Below, in pieces: positions 26,162 to 35,144 of a stretch of DNA of 64,000 nucleotides. Each line of letters opens with the position of its first letter. The first letter of the stretch is position 1. The DNA comes from an uncultured Eggerthella sp. GTDB lineage: Bacteria; Actinomycetota; Coriobacteriia; Coriobacteriales; Eggerthellaceae. The stretch is taken from the NCBI GenBank assembly GCA_900546175.1, contig URBX01000005.1, forward strand, positions 52,206-116,205, in the 5' to 3' direction. The notes below the pieces were generated by a model that had not been told where the DNA came from, ran no database searches, and worked only from the letters and a program-made list of their open reading frames with translations. The position numbers and the translations under genes were made by a program.

Positions 26162-27163
26162 CTACTGTTCGTTTAGTTTACGAATTTCTGCCGCCATAAG
26201 AGGAACGGCTTCAAACAAGTCAGCAACAATGCCATAATCAGCAATGCGGAAAATATCTGCTTCAGGATCGTTATTAATAGCAACAATACACTTAGACTGA
26301 CCCATGCCGGCTTGATGCTGAATTGAGCCAGAAATACCACATGCGATATACAATTCTGGTGCAACAATTTTGCCTGTTTGACCAACCTGGAATTGCTTTT
26401 CAATCCAGCCTTCATCAACCGCAACACGAGATGCTCCAACTGCAGCACCCATTACATCAGCCAATTCTTCAATCACGCTAAAGCCCTCAGGGCCTTTCAC
26501 ACCTCTACCACCAGAAACAATACGAGCGGCTTCAGTGAGCTCTACACGTGTTGAAACATTTTTGATTACCTCTTTTACTACCTGGCGAATATCACCAAAC
26601 TCTCCCGCTGCCTGAAAGGTAACAGGCGCTTTTCTTGACTCGTCAGGAACCGCAACATCCATAGCTTTAAGACGCACGGTGATAAGAACGCTCTCTTGAC
26701 CAGGAGCAAATGCGCATTTTTCCAGCACTTTTCCTGAATAAGGCTGACGAACATACACCAAATCATCTACCGAAGTTGCACCCTCGTATTCCAATGCTGA
26801 TACTTCGGTAATAAGACCGCACTTAAGCTTCTGCGCCAAAACTGCCGTAAAATCTATACCAGTTGAAGTGTTCATAATCATGACGAGCTCTGGCTTCAAG
26901 GATGCAATCAAACTCTTCAAAGCAGCAACATATCCATCAGCGGTATAGGTTGCAAGCTTTTCGTCATCTACTACGCAAATTGCATCGGCGCCATACTGAG
27001 CAAGTGGTTCAAGCGAATCATTAGCTACCCCACTTCCCAAAACAACTGCGGTTACTTCTTTTCCTAAAACATCAGCAACACGTCGTGCTTCACTCAGAGC
27101 CTCGAATGTTGTTTTCGAAACAGCCCCATCTTTATATTCAGCAATAACCCAAATACCTGCCAT
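26162..27163 (-). CDS. etfA: Electron transfer flavoprotein alpha subunit (standard type)
   Basis: This 333-residue protein has the ETF alpha fold. The N-terminal half is a Rossmann-like domain. The C-terminal FAD domain contains VSGGRGVKGPEGF, VGQTGKIVAPELYIACGISGSIQH and NNDPEADIFRIADYGIVADL, all FAD-binding signatures. No ferredoxin domain is attached. ETF accepts electrons from acyl-CoA dehydrogenases. The order acyl-CoA dehydrogenase, etfB, etfA, EtfD-like in one direction with gaps of 43, 15 and 122 bases shows a working electron chain to the membrane. The ATG at 27163 is chosen over a GTG one codon earlier because AGGAA is better spaced. Confidence 0.93.
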   Translation of the reverse strand: MAGIWVIAEYKDGAVSKTTFEALSEARRVADVLGKEVTAVVLGSGVANDSLEPLAQYGADAICVVDDEKLATYTADGYVAALKSLIASLKPELVMIMNTSTGIDFTAVLAQKLKCGLITEVSALEYEGATSVDDLVYVRQPYSGKVLEKCAFAPGQESVLITVRLKAMDVAVPDESRKAPVTFQAAGEFGDIRQVVKEVIKNVSTRVELTEAARIVSGGRGVKGPEGFSVIEELADVMGAAVGASRVAVDEGWIEKQFQVGQTGKIVAPELYIACGISGSIQHQAGMGQSKCIVAINNDPEADIFRIADYGIVADLFEAVPLMAAEIRKLNEQ

Positions 27164-27178
27164 CACTATTCCTATCTC

Positions 27179-27961
27179 TTATAAAACCTTAGCTTCGTTT
27201 ACCAAAAGTGATGTGGTCTGAGCTACTGCTTCAGGAGCTTCTCCTTCAACAATACGACCACCACTCCGTTCTGGTTTTAGAGCATATGACTTTACAAGTA
27301 CTTGAGCTGCCGAAGCATCTACCGTGCTTGCCTCAATACCAAGGTCTGCCAAGGACTTAACCTCTAATGGCTTCTTTTTTGACTTCATGATGTTCATAAC
27401 GCTTGGATAGCGAGGAAGTGCCAAACCTTGCTGTGCAGATACAACTGCAGGAAGCGTCATGCTAATTTTCTCGATGCCGTTTTCACACTCATGAGAAGCA
27501 ATCATCTCATTGCCTTCAAACTCAAGATCAACTGCTAGGTTTACCTGAGGCATATCAAGAATTGCCGACAAGCGAGGCATTGTTTGGCCATGGGAGGTAT
27601 CGCCCGACTTACAGCCGCCCATAATAAGATCAGGGTTCAGCTCCTGCATTACTTTAGCAAGCACTTCAGCTTTTGCGGTTGGATTAGTGTCATCAATTTC
27701 TTGGTCATCAATAAGAATTGCACGATCCGCCCCCATAGAAAGGCCATGTCTTATTGCAGGAGTGCAATCTTGGGAACCAATGGTAACCAAAACCACTTCT
27801 CCACCAAGGCTTTCTTTAATCTGAACCGCTTTTTCCACGGCAAATTCTGCATAAGGATCAATAATCAGGGCAGCACCTTCGGTAACAACTTGAGAGTTTT
27901 CATCAAGAGTAATTACCGCTTCGGTATCAACCGACTGCTTTACGCAAACAGCAATATTCAA
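27179..27961 (-). CDS. etfB: Electron transfer flavoprotein beta subunit (standard type)
   Basis: The 260-residue protein starts MNIAVCVKQSVDTEAVI and contains DPYAEFAVEKAVQIKE, GCKSGDTSHGQTMPRL (the AMP or FAD binding loop region) and LPRYPSVMNIMKSKKKP, all typical of EtfB. It forms a dimer with EtfA encoded 15 bases downstream. The start codon is TTG, with a strong AAGGAGG five bases before it and no better ATG near. Compared with the second EtfB at 30090-30875 this copy is the conventional dehydrogenase-linked form, matched by the adjacent membrane quinone reductase. Confidence 0.93.
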   Translation of the reverse strand: MNIAVCVKQSVDTEAVITLDENSQVVTEGAALIIDPYAEFAVEKAVQIKESLGGEVVLVTIGSQDCTPAIRHGLSMGADRAILIDDQEIDDTNPTAKAEVLAKVMQELNPDLIMGGCKSGDTSHGQTMPRLSAILDMPQVNLAVDLEFEGNEMIASHECENGIEKISMTLPAVVSAQQGLALPRYPSVMNIMKSKKKPLEVKSLADLGIEASTVDASAAQVLVKSYALKPERSGGRIVEGEAPEAVAQTTSLLVNEAKVL

Positions 27962-28004
27962 ACCGTCCTCCTTCAGGACAAATGTACACTCTATCCATCA
28001 ATAC

Positions 28005-29150
28005 TTAGAGTGAATATTCTTTCTTGATATCTGCAGCAATAAGCTTCTTCTGTATTTGGTTAGTGCCAGTAATAATGGTAAAAGCTTTCGAATCGCGATA
28101 ATAACGCTCTACTGGATATTCTTTGCAGAAGCCATAGCCGCCGTGAATCTGAACTGCGTCATTCGCCGCACGGTTTGCTGCTTCAGTGCAGTACACCTTC
28201 GCCATAGACACTTTATTTTTTACGTCTTTTTCATCGTTAACGAATGCCTCAATTGCCTGGTCAATAAACAACTCTGAGGCGGTAATAGCAATTTTCATAT
28301 TTGCCAACATGCTATTAATTGCTTGGAAATCAGCGATAGGTTGACCAAACTGCTTACGGTCAAGCGCATAGGTTGCCGATGCTTTAAGACATGCTTTTGT
28401 TATACCTAACGCGGAAGCAGCAATAGCAATACGACCACGATTTAGGGCATGGTAGGCAATTTCTGCACCCTGGCCAATTTTGCCAATGATTGCCGATTCA
28501 GGCACAAACATTTTTTCGAAGAATAATGGGCAAGTAGGTGAGCCATGGAGACCCAACTTCTTTTCTTTTGAGCTCACAGAAAGACCAGGGGTGTTCGCCT
28601 CAACTAAAAACGCAGTTGGTTTACGGCTTTCTCCGTCATCTACCATTGCAAAAAGACAGAAATAGTCTGCAACTTCTGCATTAGAAATAAAGAGTTTGTT
28701 GCCTGAAACGAGGAAACCGCCCTCGGTTGGACGAGCAGTTGTTCCCATATTCCATACATCCGATCCCGCATTTGGCTCTGTCAGGGCAAAACTAATTTTC
28801 TTTTCTCCCGTAATAAGTTCAGGAAGATATTTAGCTTTTTGCTCCTCACTACCATGGGTAATCAACGCATCAGATCCAATTGCGGTTACAAAAAGAATAA
28901 GAGCAACAGCAGGAGATTCCTGAGCAAGACGCGATACGCACTGAGCCCAACAATTAACGCTTACTGGAAACCCGCCATATTCTTCAGGCATTGCTAAGCC
29001 AAATAGTCCCTGCTCAACAATAAGCTGATACATATCCTCTGGGAATTCGTCTTCTTCATCAATTTGAGCTGCACGTTCGGAAAGAATATCCTCGCTAATG
29101 CTGTCAACCATAGCAACAATCATGCGCTCTTCTTCTTCTAACTGATACAT
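28005..29150 (-). CDS. Acyl-CoA dehydrogenase family flavoprotein without the usual catalytic glutamate
   Basis: The 381-residue protein is a complete acyl-CoA dehydrogenase: helical N-domain, FALTEPNAGSDV in the middle beta domain, SNAEVADYF, RKQFGQPIADFQ and QIHGGYGFCKEYPVERYYRDSK in the C-domain. At the site of the catalytic base of SCAD/MCAD (IYEGT-type block) it reads TIITGTNQIQ, with Thr instead of Glu. The alternative base position used by isovaleryl-CoA dehydrogenase (helix G) reads LNRGRIAI and offers no Glu either. FAD-binding residues look intact. It is flanked by two ETF gene pairs, which suggests either a reductase of 2-enoyl-CoA or a specialised substrate. The ATG follows AAAGGA. 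Confidence 0.9.
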   Translation of the reverse strand: MYQLEEEERMIVAMVDSISEDILSERAAQIDEEDEFPEDMYQLIVEQGLFGLAMPEEYGGFPVSVNCWAQCVSRLAQESPAVALILFVTAIGSDALITHGSEEQKAKYLPELITGEKKISFALTEPNAGSDVWNMGTTARPTEGGFLVSGNKLFISNAEVADYFCLFAMVDDGESRKPTAFLVEANTPGLSVSSKEKKLGLHGSPTCPLFFEKMFVPESAIIGKIGQGAEIAYHALNRGRIAIAASALGITKACLKASATYALDRKQFGQPIADFQAINSMLANMKIAITASELFIDQAIEAFVNDEKDVKNKVSMAKVYCTEAANRAANDAVQIHGGYGFCKEYPVERYYRDSKAFTIITGTNQIQKKLIAADIKKEYSL

Positions 29151-29173
29151 GAATGTCCTTTCTTGAATTGTTC

Positions 29174-30088
29174 TTATTTAAGAGGATTAGCCTTAAAGTA
29201 CTCAATTAATGCAGGCACTACTTCATATAGGTCTGCCTTGCTTCCATAGTCAGCCTGTTCAAAAATCATGGCATACGGGTCGTTGTTTACACACATAATG
29301 GTTGTTGAACCGCTGCATGCAACCATGTGCTGTGCTTGACCAGAAATACCTAACATGAGATACAAATTTGGTGTAACAGTTGTTCCCGAAATACCTACCA
29401 ATGCTTCTTTAGGGAGCCAACCTTCAGTCTCATAAATTGAGCGAGAACACGACATTTCTGCGCCAATCAAATCACAAAACTCTCGAATCATTTCAAGGTC
29501 AGATTCTTTCTTGACGCCTCTACCGATACCAACAATTCGTTTAGCGCTGGTAAGATCAACGCTTCCTTTGACACGAGGAGCCACCTCTTCTAAGGTGATT
29601 TGATATTCTGGCTCCACAAAAGGCACTTCTATAACAGTATTATCGCCTTTGTTTTCAACGTCTTGTCCAAACGTTGCCGCACGTATATAGTAAAGCGCAA
29701 GGCTGTCTTTTGCTTTTAATGTTCGGTCTGCAAGACCACCGTAGTACATCTTCGTAACTTCATCTAAGCATTCAACCTTCATAACATTTGAGACAATGCT
29801 TGTTTGAAGACGGGCAGCAACTCTACCCATAATCAGCTGGATGCGCCTGCTTGAATCCAAAAATACCGCATCGGGCTTTTCTTCAAGAATTAATTTCGCT
29901 AACGCAGGAGCAGCGTCTTCAAACATACGTCCTTCTGGAACTTGAAGCAAAAAGATTTTATCCGCAACATTATCCGGAATGTCTGAATCAGGTGTAGCAA
30001 TCAAATCAACTTCATCAGCAAATCTACGAGCACCACCACATAACTCAACGATAGGAGCTTGCCTTTCTGCAAAAACAAAAATCTTCAT
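29174..30088 (-). CDS. fixB: ETF alpha-subunit family protein, FixB-like
   Basis: The 304-residue protein is a second ETF alpha subunit, clearly different from the EtfA at 26162-27163. Blocks recalled from E. coli FixB are present: MYYGGLA, RIVGIGRGV, GAEMSCSRSIYETEGWL, NLYLMLGISGQAQHMV and QADYGSKADLYEVVPAL. FixAB passes electrons to crotonobetainyl-CoA reductase (CaiA) in carnitine respiration. It is encoded one base after fixA and 23 bases before the acyl-CoA dehydrogenase gene. The N-terminal domain is weakly conserved, as usual. The assignment to carnitine itself is inference from family resemblance, since FixAB-like ETFs serve other enoyl-CoA reductases too. Confidence 0.82.
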   Translation of the reverse strand: MKIFVFAERQAPIVELCGGARRFADEVDLIATPDSDIPDNVADKIFLLQVPEGRMFEDAAPALAKLILEEKPDAVFLDSSRRIQLIMGRVAARLQTSIVSNVMKVECLDEVTKMYYGGLADRTLKAKDSLALYYIRAATFGQDVENKGDNTVIEVPFVEPEYQITLEEVAPRVKGSVDLTSAKRIVGIGRGVKKESDLEMIREFCDLIGAEMSCSRSIYETEGWLPKEALVGISGTTVTPNLYLMLGISGQAQHMVACSGSTTIMCVNNDPYAMIFEQADYGSKADLYEVVPALIEYFKANPLK

Positions 30089-30089
30089 C

Positions 30090-30875
30090 CTACGCTCCTT
30101 CCGTCATGAGATAGGTATGTAGTTTTTCAACAAATTGCTCAATTCCCTCTGGCGTATTTTCGTAGAACTCAAGCTTTCGAGGACTTGGAGCAGGAAGGAC
30201 CGTAGTGCCCAATTCATAACGCTTTTGCAAATCATCAATACCTAAATCTGCTAAAGACCATTCATGAACAGGCTTTTTTCCTGCAGTCATAATCTGCATA
30301 ACATTACATACTCGAGGCTGCGCCATATCAGACAAACAAGAGAGTACGCACGGAGTTTTCATAGAAAGTGTTTCTACAATTTCATCAAGTTCACGCTTTA
30401 CGGTAATAGTGTCACCATCTGCACTAAAGTCACATACTGCATTAACATTCGGAATTCCCAGAATTTCTCCCAACTGAATTCCAACCTGATGAGCATACAC
30501 GTCTGCAGAACCATCACCACAGATGATTAAATCAACCCCACCAATCTTTTTAATTGCAGCAGCGAGCGCAGCGGCCGTTTGGTATGTCTCTGCTTCATAT
30601 AATGCGTCGTCCATAACCAGATATACTTCACTTGCACCTCTTGCAGCAACGTCTTTGCGCATCGTGGTGTCGTGGATTTTTGTGTCACCTGCAGTTAGCG
30701 CAACTAGGGTGTGTTCTTTGGAACTTTCAGCAAACCGAGCTGCTACTTCAATTGCATTCAGGTCGTACAGACTAACTACATGAGGAACAGCAGTATAGTC
30801 TAGGGTTTTATCGGCTGAATTCACGCGAATTGACGCGTCATCGTATACCGACTTGAAGCACACTACAACTTTCAT
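30090..30875 (-). CDS. fixA: ETF beta-subunit family protein, FixA-like
   Basis: The 261-residue protein resembles E. coli FixA along its length: MKVVVCFKSVYDDASIRVN, LDYTAVPHVVSLYDLNAIE, RKDVAARGASEVYLVMDD and CGDGSADVYAHQVGIQLGEI. It would bind one FAD or AMP with FixB. It is the first gene of the minus-strand series fixA-fixB-dehydrogenase-etfB-etfA-EtfD-Nudix-hydrolase-CaiB. A start ATG follows AGGAA. The 404 bases upstream must hold the operon promoter; they also contain a 16-bp palindrome and the terminator of the next operon. Two ETF systems around one dehydrogenase suggest separate routes for oxidation and reduction of acyl-CoA. Confidence 0.85.
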   Translation of the reverse strand: MKVVVCFKSVYDDASIRVNSADKTLDYTAVPHVVSLYDLNAIEVAARFAESSKEHTLVALTAGDTKIHDTTMRKDVAARGASEVYLVMDDALYEAETYQTAAALAAAIKKIGGVDLIICGDGSADVYAHQVGIQLGEILGIPNVNAVCDFSADGDTITVKRELDEIVETLSMKTPCVLSCLSDMAQPRVCNVMQIMTAGKKPVHEWSLADLGIDDLQKRYELGTTVLPAPSPRKLEFYENTPEGIEQFVEKLHTYLMTEGA

Positions 30876-31068
30876 AGAGATTCCTGTATTTATTCTTTCT
30901 TTACTTTGAAACGGCTCTTAATAAACCTCTCTAAAAATCCTTCGAGAAAAAATAGGCTGAGTAAGGCATAAGGATCTTTTGAGAGAGTTATTTTTGTACG
31001 AAAAAAAGCATCATAAACGGCAAAATACTCGCTATTTTTTTGAGCTTGCAAACATTTCGTGTAACTAA

Positions 31069-31084
31069 AGCCCCTCGAGGGGCT
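31069..31084. repeat. 16-bp perfect palindrome in the fixA upstream region
   Basis: AGCCCCTCGAGGGGCT reads the same on both strands. No T-run follows, so it is more likely a protein site or a short hairpin than a terminator. The rest of the 404-base gap (30876-31279) is AT-rich promoter-type sequence plus the terminator at 31168-31199. Confidence 0.5.
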
Positions 31085-31167
31085 GCGCGAATTTCATCAA
31101 CTTCATCCGATTCGTACAACTACGCGTATTTCGAAACACTAAAAGCATTTCCTATTGTTGAAAACAC

Positions 31168-31199
31168 AAAAAGAGGAGGCGGAATTAACCGCCCCCTCC
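31168..31199 (-). terminator. Terminator of the CaiA-like operon
   Basis: GGAGGCGG (31175-31182) pairs with CCGCC and following C/T bases (31189-31199) with a small bulge. On the minus strand the stem is followed by TTTTTG. It ends transcripts from the dehydrogenase gene at 31280. Confidence 0.75.
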
Positions 31200-31279
31200 A
31201 TTTTCCGAAACGCGAATTGATAAATGATTTTCTTTGCGAAAAGTCATTTATACAAATCAAAGATAAGTAAGGTTTTAAC

Positions 31280-32470
31280 TTACTTGGTAGCAGCTGCACC
31301 GAGTTCGTCAGCGTTACCCTTTGCGTACTCCTTAAGAATACCACGGCCAGCAATGTGAACCATGATCTCAACAGTACCGCCACCAATCTGGAAGCCACGG
31401 CAGTCAAGCATGAGGCGAGATACGCGAGTCTGGTCGGTGTAACCAAGACCACCCATGAGCTGGAGTGCACGAGAGCAAACGTCGGTCAATGCAGGAGCAC
31501 CGTAGCGCTTCAACATAGCAGCGTCGTTGTTTACAGGAATACCATTGTCGAGCTTCCAGCAAGTACGATAGAGGAAGTTACGGGTGTTGGTAAGAGCGAT
31601 CTGCATTTCTACGATGTGCTCCTGAACGAGCTGGAAGGTCTTGATGCCAACGCCGAACTGCTGACGCTCGTTGGTCCATGCGCAAGCGTCGTCCATAGCT
31701 GCCTGAGCCTCACCAAGGAGTTCTGCCAAGAGAACGCAACGCTCCCACTCGAAGTTCTTCATGAGCTGGAGGAAGCCCTGACCCTCAATACCGAGGAGGT
31801 CAGATTCCTTAACAACAACGTTGTTGAAGTGAACCATAGCGAATGGGTTGATCTGCATACCAATCTTGTTGAGTGGCTCGAGAACAACACCTGGGGTTGC
31901 TTTGTCAACGAGGTACATGGACATCTTCTTGTTCTCAGGAGATGGATCCTCGTCCTTGCATACTACGATGAAGCCGTTTGCATGCTCAGCGAAGGTAACC
32001 CAAGTCTTGGTACCGTTGATGGTTACGGTGCCGTCACCATTCTTGGTTGCAGTGGTGGTCATGTAGATGTTTGCAGAACCTGCTTCTGGCTCGGAAATAG
32101 CGAGGCAGTATGGAGGGTAACCATTCTCATAGTAGAAGTCTACAGCATACTTGATCTGCTCTGGAGTACCGAACTCACAAACGTCAAACATGATGAGTGC
32201 GTTAGGAGCCATAGGAATGTTACCACCGATGTGGCAGAGCTCTTCAATAGCGATAGCCATGGTGAGGTGATCGCAAGGAGTGCCGCCTACTTCCTCAGGA
32301 AGACCGAGCTTACCAAAGCCAGCTTCTACCCAAGACTTTGCAACTGCGCTGTCGATGCCACGGTTGATGTAAGCTTCAGCAATCTTCTCCTCAGGGAGAT
32401 TTTCTTTACCCCAAGCGCGAATGTTGTTAATGAGAAGCTTCTGCTCGTCAGTGTAGCTAAAATCGTACAT
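31280..32470 (-). CDS. Acyl-CoA dehydrogenase family protein, CaiA-like (candidate enoyl-CoA reductase)
   Basis: The 396-residue flavoprotein resembles E. coli CaiA: MYDFSYTDEQKLL, LAISEPEAGSANIYM, KTWVTFAEHANGF, FGVGIKTFQLVQEHIVEMQ and FLYRTCWKLDNG. At the classical catalytic Glu position it reads FQIGGGTVEIM (Gly), as CaiA does. A Glu is available at the isovaleryl-CoA-dehydrogenase-type position in NFEWERCVLL. It probably interconverts a 2-enoyl-CoA and saturated acyl-CoA with an ETF. The codon choice is extremely biased (C- or G-ending optimal codons), leaving a 375-codon antisense frame open, a sign of very high expression. AGGAGG precedes the ATG. It lies 145 bases downstream of the enoate-reductase-like gene and ends at a terminator, so the two probably form an operon. 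Confidence 0.9.
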   Translation of the reverse strand: MYDFSYTDEQKLLINNIRAWGKENLPEEKIAEAYINRGIDSAVAKSWVEAGFGKLGLPEEVGGTPCDHLTMAIAIEELCHIGGNIPMAPNALIMFDVCEFGTPEQIKYAVDFYYENGYPPYCLAISEPEAGSANIYMTTTATKNGDGTVTINGTKTWVTFAEHANGFIVVCKDEDPSPENKKMSMYLVDKATPGVVLEPLNKIGMQINPFAMVHFNNVVVKESDLLGIEGQGFLQLMKNFEWERCVLLAELLGEAQAAMDDACAWTNERQQFGVGIKTFQLVQEHIVEMQIALTNTRNFLYRTCWKLDNGIPVNNDAAMLKRYGAPALTDVCSRALQLMGGLGYTDQTRVSRLMLDCRGFQIGGGTVEIMVHIAGRGILKEYAKGNADELGAAATK

Positions 32471-32520
32471 TATTCCTCCTAATAGAATACTCTTTCTTTT
32501 TAGCTTTTTATTTATCTACT

Positions 32521-32546
32521 AGGGTAGAACTCGCAAGCCCTACCCT
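32521..32546 (-). other. Intercistronic hairpin between the flavoenzyme and CaiA-like genes
   Basis: AGGGTAG (32521-32527) and CTACCCT (32540-32546) form a 7-bp stem. No U-tract follows on the minus strand. It may stabilise an mRNA end or mark processing between the two highly expressed cistrons. Confidence 0.4.
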
Positions 32547-32615
32547 TGTTAGATCATGTTTTCTGCGGAATTACCTCTCCGCACAAAGGTAAGTGTTTCT
32601 GCTTAAAACGTTTGA

Positions 32616-34721
32616 CTAGAGAGTCATACCGGTGATGAAACCGTCACGAATTGCTTCGAGCAAACGCTTGTACTCTTCAGTCTTGTAAGGGTCGTTCTCA
32701 GCAATGCCTTCCCAACCAACGTGTGGAGAAGCGTTACCGATAAGACGGAGATGACCTTCTGGAACAATGCCCTTTACCTCGTCGTAAAGTTCAGTGTTGT
32801 CGATCATCTGAGTACCAGTGATAACGGTGTCTGCAGGGATGGTGGACTGCTTGCCCTCTGCGTCCTCTACAACAACGCCTTCCTTGGTAATTGCCTTAAC
32901 CTTAGTAGAAGTAAGAACCTTAACGCCTTCCTTCTTAAGCTTGCGAAGCTCTGGGTTCTTGTCGATGATTCCGATCTGAGCACCAGCCTTCTTGGACTCT
33001 TCAATAACGGTAAGCTCGCGGCCTTCGTTCATGGAAGATGCAACTTCGATACCAGCGAAGCCGCCACCGAGAACAACGAGACGCTTACCTACGAGGAGGT
33101 GAGTACCAATACCCCACTTCATGAGGCCAAGAGGAGCACCGAGGATGCCCATACCGAAGCAAGAGAGACCCCACATGAAGCCATTGCCACCGCAGTTCTT
33201 GCCCTCAACGAGCATCTTCAAACCGTGGGAGTCAATAACGTTCTTGTTGTTGATACCAGGTACGTCTGGACCAGTGGTTTCAGGACCAACAGCGAGGATT
33301 ACTTCGTCTGCACCGAAGGACTTGATGAAGTTTGCATCAGCCTTGGTGTTCAAGCGTACGTCAATACCAAGACGCTTGATTTCGTTGTTGTACCAGTCAA
33401 CCATTGGAGGAAGTTCGTCATTGAGAACCTGAGCAAGAGTCAAAAGACCGGTTGCCTTCTTCTTCTGATCAACAACGGTAACATTCTTGAAGCCACGCAT
33501 CTTCAAAGTACGTGCAGTTTCGAGACCTGCAGGACCTGCACCAACGATAAGGATCTTCTTGTTTGGATCCTCAGCTGGCTTGTCCTCTGGCTTGCCATAG
33601 CTAGAGAAGTAAACGCCTGGGTTAACAGAGCACTTACATGGCTTACCAACGAAGATGTTGTCGAGACAACGGGAGCAAACGATGCAAGGACGTACCTCTT
33701 CTGGATGACCAGCTTCGAGCTTAGCTGCGATTTCTGGCTCAGCAATCCAGTGACGAGCCATACCAACAGCGTCACCAGAGCCGTCAGCAAGGATGCGCTC
33801 GCAAACGTCAAGATGATTAATACGGGTACCAGGGAAGGTAGGAAGCTTGGTGTACTTCTTTGCTTCCTTAGAAAGGTAAATGAATTCACCTTCTGGAACA
33901 AGCTGGTTAGCAACTGGACGAGGTGCCTCATGGAAGCCAGCCTGGATGGACCAAGCGTCAACACCGTGTGCCTCAACGCACTCGATAACTTCCTTCAAAT
34001 CCTCTACACGGTTACCGCCAGGCATAAGGTCGTCAGCAGAGTAACGGATAAGGATTGGCATATCGTCGCCACAAGTCTTATGGATTTCGTCGATGATGTC
34101 AGTAAGGAAACGGCAGCGGTTCTCAGTAGATCCACCATATTCGTCAGTACGATGGTTGGAGTACTTAGAGAGGAAGCGCATTACCATGTAACCAATACCA
34201 GCATGAATCTCGATGATGTCGATGCCAGCTTCTTTACAACGACGAGCTGCTTCGCCGTACTGCTTTACAACGAGTGCAATCTCTTCCTTAGTGAATTCAC
34301 GTTCTGGCATACCAACGAAAGGACCAGAAACAACGTCCTTAGAAGGAGCATAGGACAAAAGTGGCTCATCGCCAGATGGACGCCATTCATAGCAGAGCTG
34401 CAACTGAGCTGCAAGCTTAGCACCATATGGGTGGCAAGCGTCAGCGGTGCGCTTCAAACCAGGAATAAAGCAGTCGTCCCAAACACCTACTGCACCAGTA
34501 GTGGTGTGATATTTAGGATGGGTGTCAAAACAGTCGCAAACGTAGCAAGAACCGAGCTCAATAAGAGCTGCGCCGCCCTTTGCGCGCTGCTCGTAGAAGT
34601 CTACAAGATCGTCACCTACATGATAGTTGTCAGTCTTCTCAATGGTCATTGGAAGCATAACAAAACGATTCTTGAGTTCTACGTTGCCAATTTTAAATGG
34701 CTTCAATAGAGATTCGTACAC
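32616..34721 (-). CDS. Old-Yellow-Enzyme family Fe-S flavoenzyme (2,4-dienoyl-CoA reductase/enoate reductase type)
   Basis: The 701-residue protein has three domains. An N-terminal FMN TIM barrel (1-370) contains LKNRFVMLPM, IEIHAGIGYMVMRFLSKYSN and GMARHWIAEPE. A 4Fe-4S motif follows near 365 (CIVCSRCLDN, then C after 8 residues in GKPCKCSVN). A FAD/NAD(P) disulfide-reductase-like domain has two dinucleotide motifs (VGAGPAGLE and LGGGFAGIE). This is the layout of bacterial 2,4-dienoyl-CoA reductase, enoate reductase and BaiCD/BaiH. It reduces conjugated C=C bonds with NAD(P)H. The start is GTG after AAAGGGG. Codon bias is extreme; a 662-codon antisense frame is open opposite. CCTATA inverted repeats lie 180-230 bases upstream. 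Substrate unknown. Confidence 0.9.
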   Translation of the reverse strand: MYESLLKPFKIGNVELKNRFVMLPMTIEKTDNYHVGDDLVDFYEQRAKGGAALIELGSCYVCDCFDTHPKYHTTTGAVGVWDDCFIPGLKRTADACHPYGAKLAAQLQLCYEWRPSGDEPLLSYAPSKDVVSGPFVGMPEREFTKEEIALVVKQYGEAARRCKEAGIDIIEIHAGIGYMVMRFLSKYSNHRTDEYGGSTENRCRFLTDIIDEIHKTCGDDMPILIRYSADDLMPGGNRVEDLKEVIECVEAHGVDAWSIQAGFHEAPRPVANQLVPEGEFIYLSKEAKKYTKLPTFPGTRINHLDVCERILADGSGDAVGMARHWIAEPEIAAKLEAGHPEEVRPCIVCSRCLDNIFVGKPCKCSVNPGVYFSSYGKPEDKPAEDPNKKILIVGAGPAGLETARTLKMRGFKNVTVVDQKKKATGLLTLAQVLNDELPPMVDWYNNEIKRLGIDVRLNTKADANFIKSFGADEVILAVGPETTGPDVPGINNKNVIDSHGLKMLVEGKNCGGNGFMWGLSCFGMGILGAPLGLMKWGIGTHLLVGKRLVVLGGGFAGIEVASSMNEGRELTVIEESKKAGAQIGIIDKNPELRKLKKEGVKVLTSTKVKAITKEGVVVEDAEGKQSTIPADTVITGTQMIDNTELYDEVKGIVPEGHLRLIGNASPHVGWEGIAENDPYKTEEYKRLLEAIRDGFITGMTL

Positions 34722-34897
34722 GGAAAGCCCCTTTCTAAAGACTAGTGTGAACTAACTTCGCTTTGCTTTGGAGTGCACGGCTTTACTAGCAAGACTTGAT
34801 TCGTATTACCGTTCTTGAGCGGGCTGACGAATAATAAGTCTTGTTAATAAAGACAGTAACGTGCCTTTAACTCCGGAAAACATTGTAAAACATACGC

Positions 34898-34953
34898 CTA
34901 TAAATTGGATGGACATTATCAATCATTTGTTACTTTATAGGAATTGCCTATAG
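34898..34953. promoter_or_regulatory. CCTATA-type repeats between the flavoenzyme gene and the TetR gene
   Basis: CCTATAA lies at 34898-34904 and an inverted pair TATAGG (34936-34941), AATTG, CCTATAG (34947-34953) follows. They sit in the 423-base divergent region upstream of both the Fe-S flavoenzyme (minus) and the TetR regulator (plus). The rest of this gap is AT-rich and holds no gene. Confidence 0.55.
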
Positions 34954-35144
34954 ATTGATTTTTTCTTTCAATTTTGGGATTGCAAAAGTATTTCCGATGA
35001 ATTACCTTCAATCCATTAAATATGTTCCCACACATTTTAAATAATGTCCCTATTTTGAAGGTATGGACTATAATGTTGGAAAATTCTGGGTAACAAAGTT
35101 ATTCGTTTATCCGGTTTTTATTACAAAGAAAGGAGACATTGTTA

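Noticed and set aside
31355..32482. 375-codon plus-strand ORF opposite the CaiA-like gene
   Set aside because: Antisense shadow of a strongly codon-biased dehydrogenase gene.
32721..34709. 662-codon plus-strand ORF opposite the Fe-S flavoenzyme gene
   Set aside because: Its translation shows no domain signature, it has no ribosome-binding site, and the minus strand has full OYE and FAD motifs. It is a by-product of codon bias.
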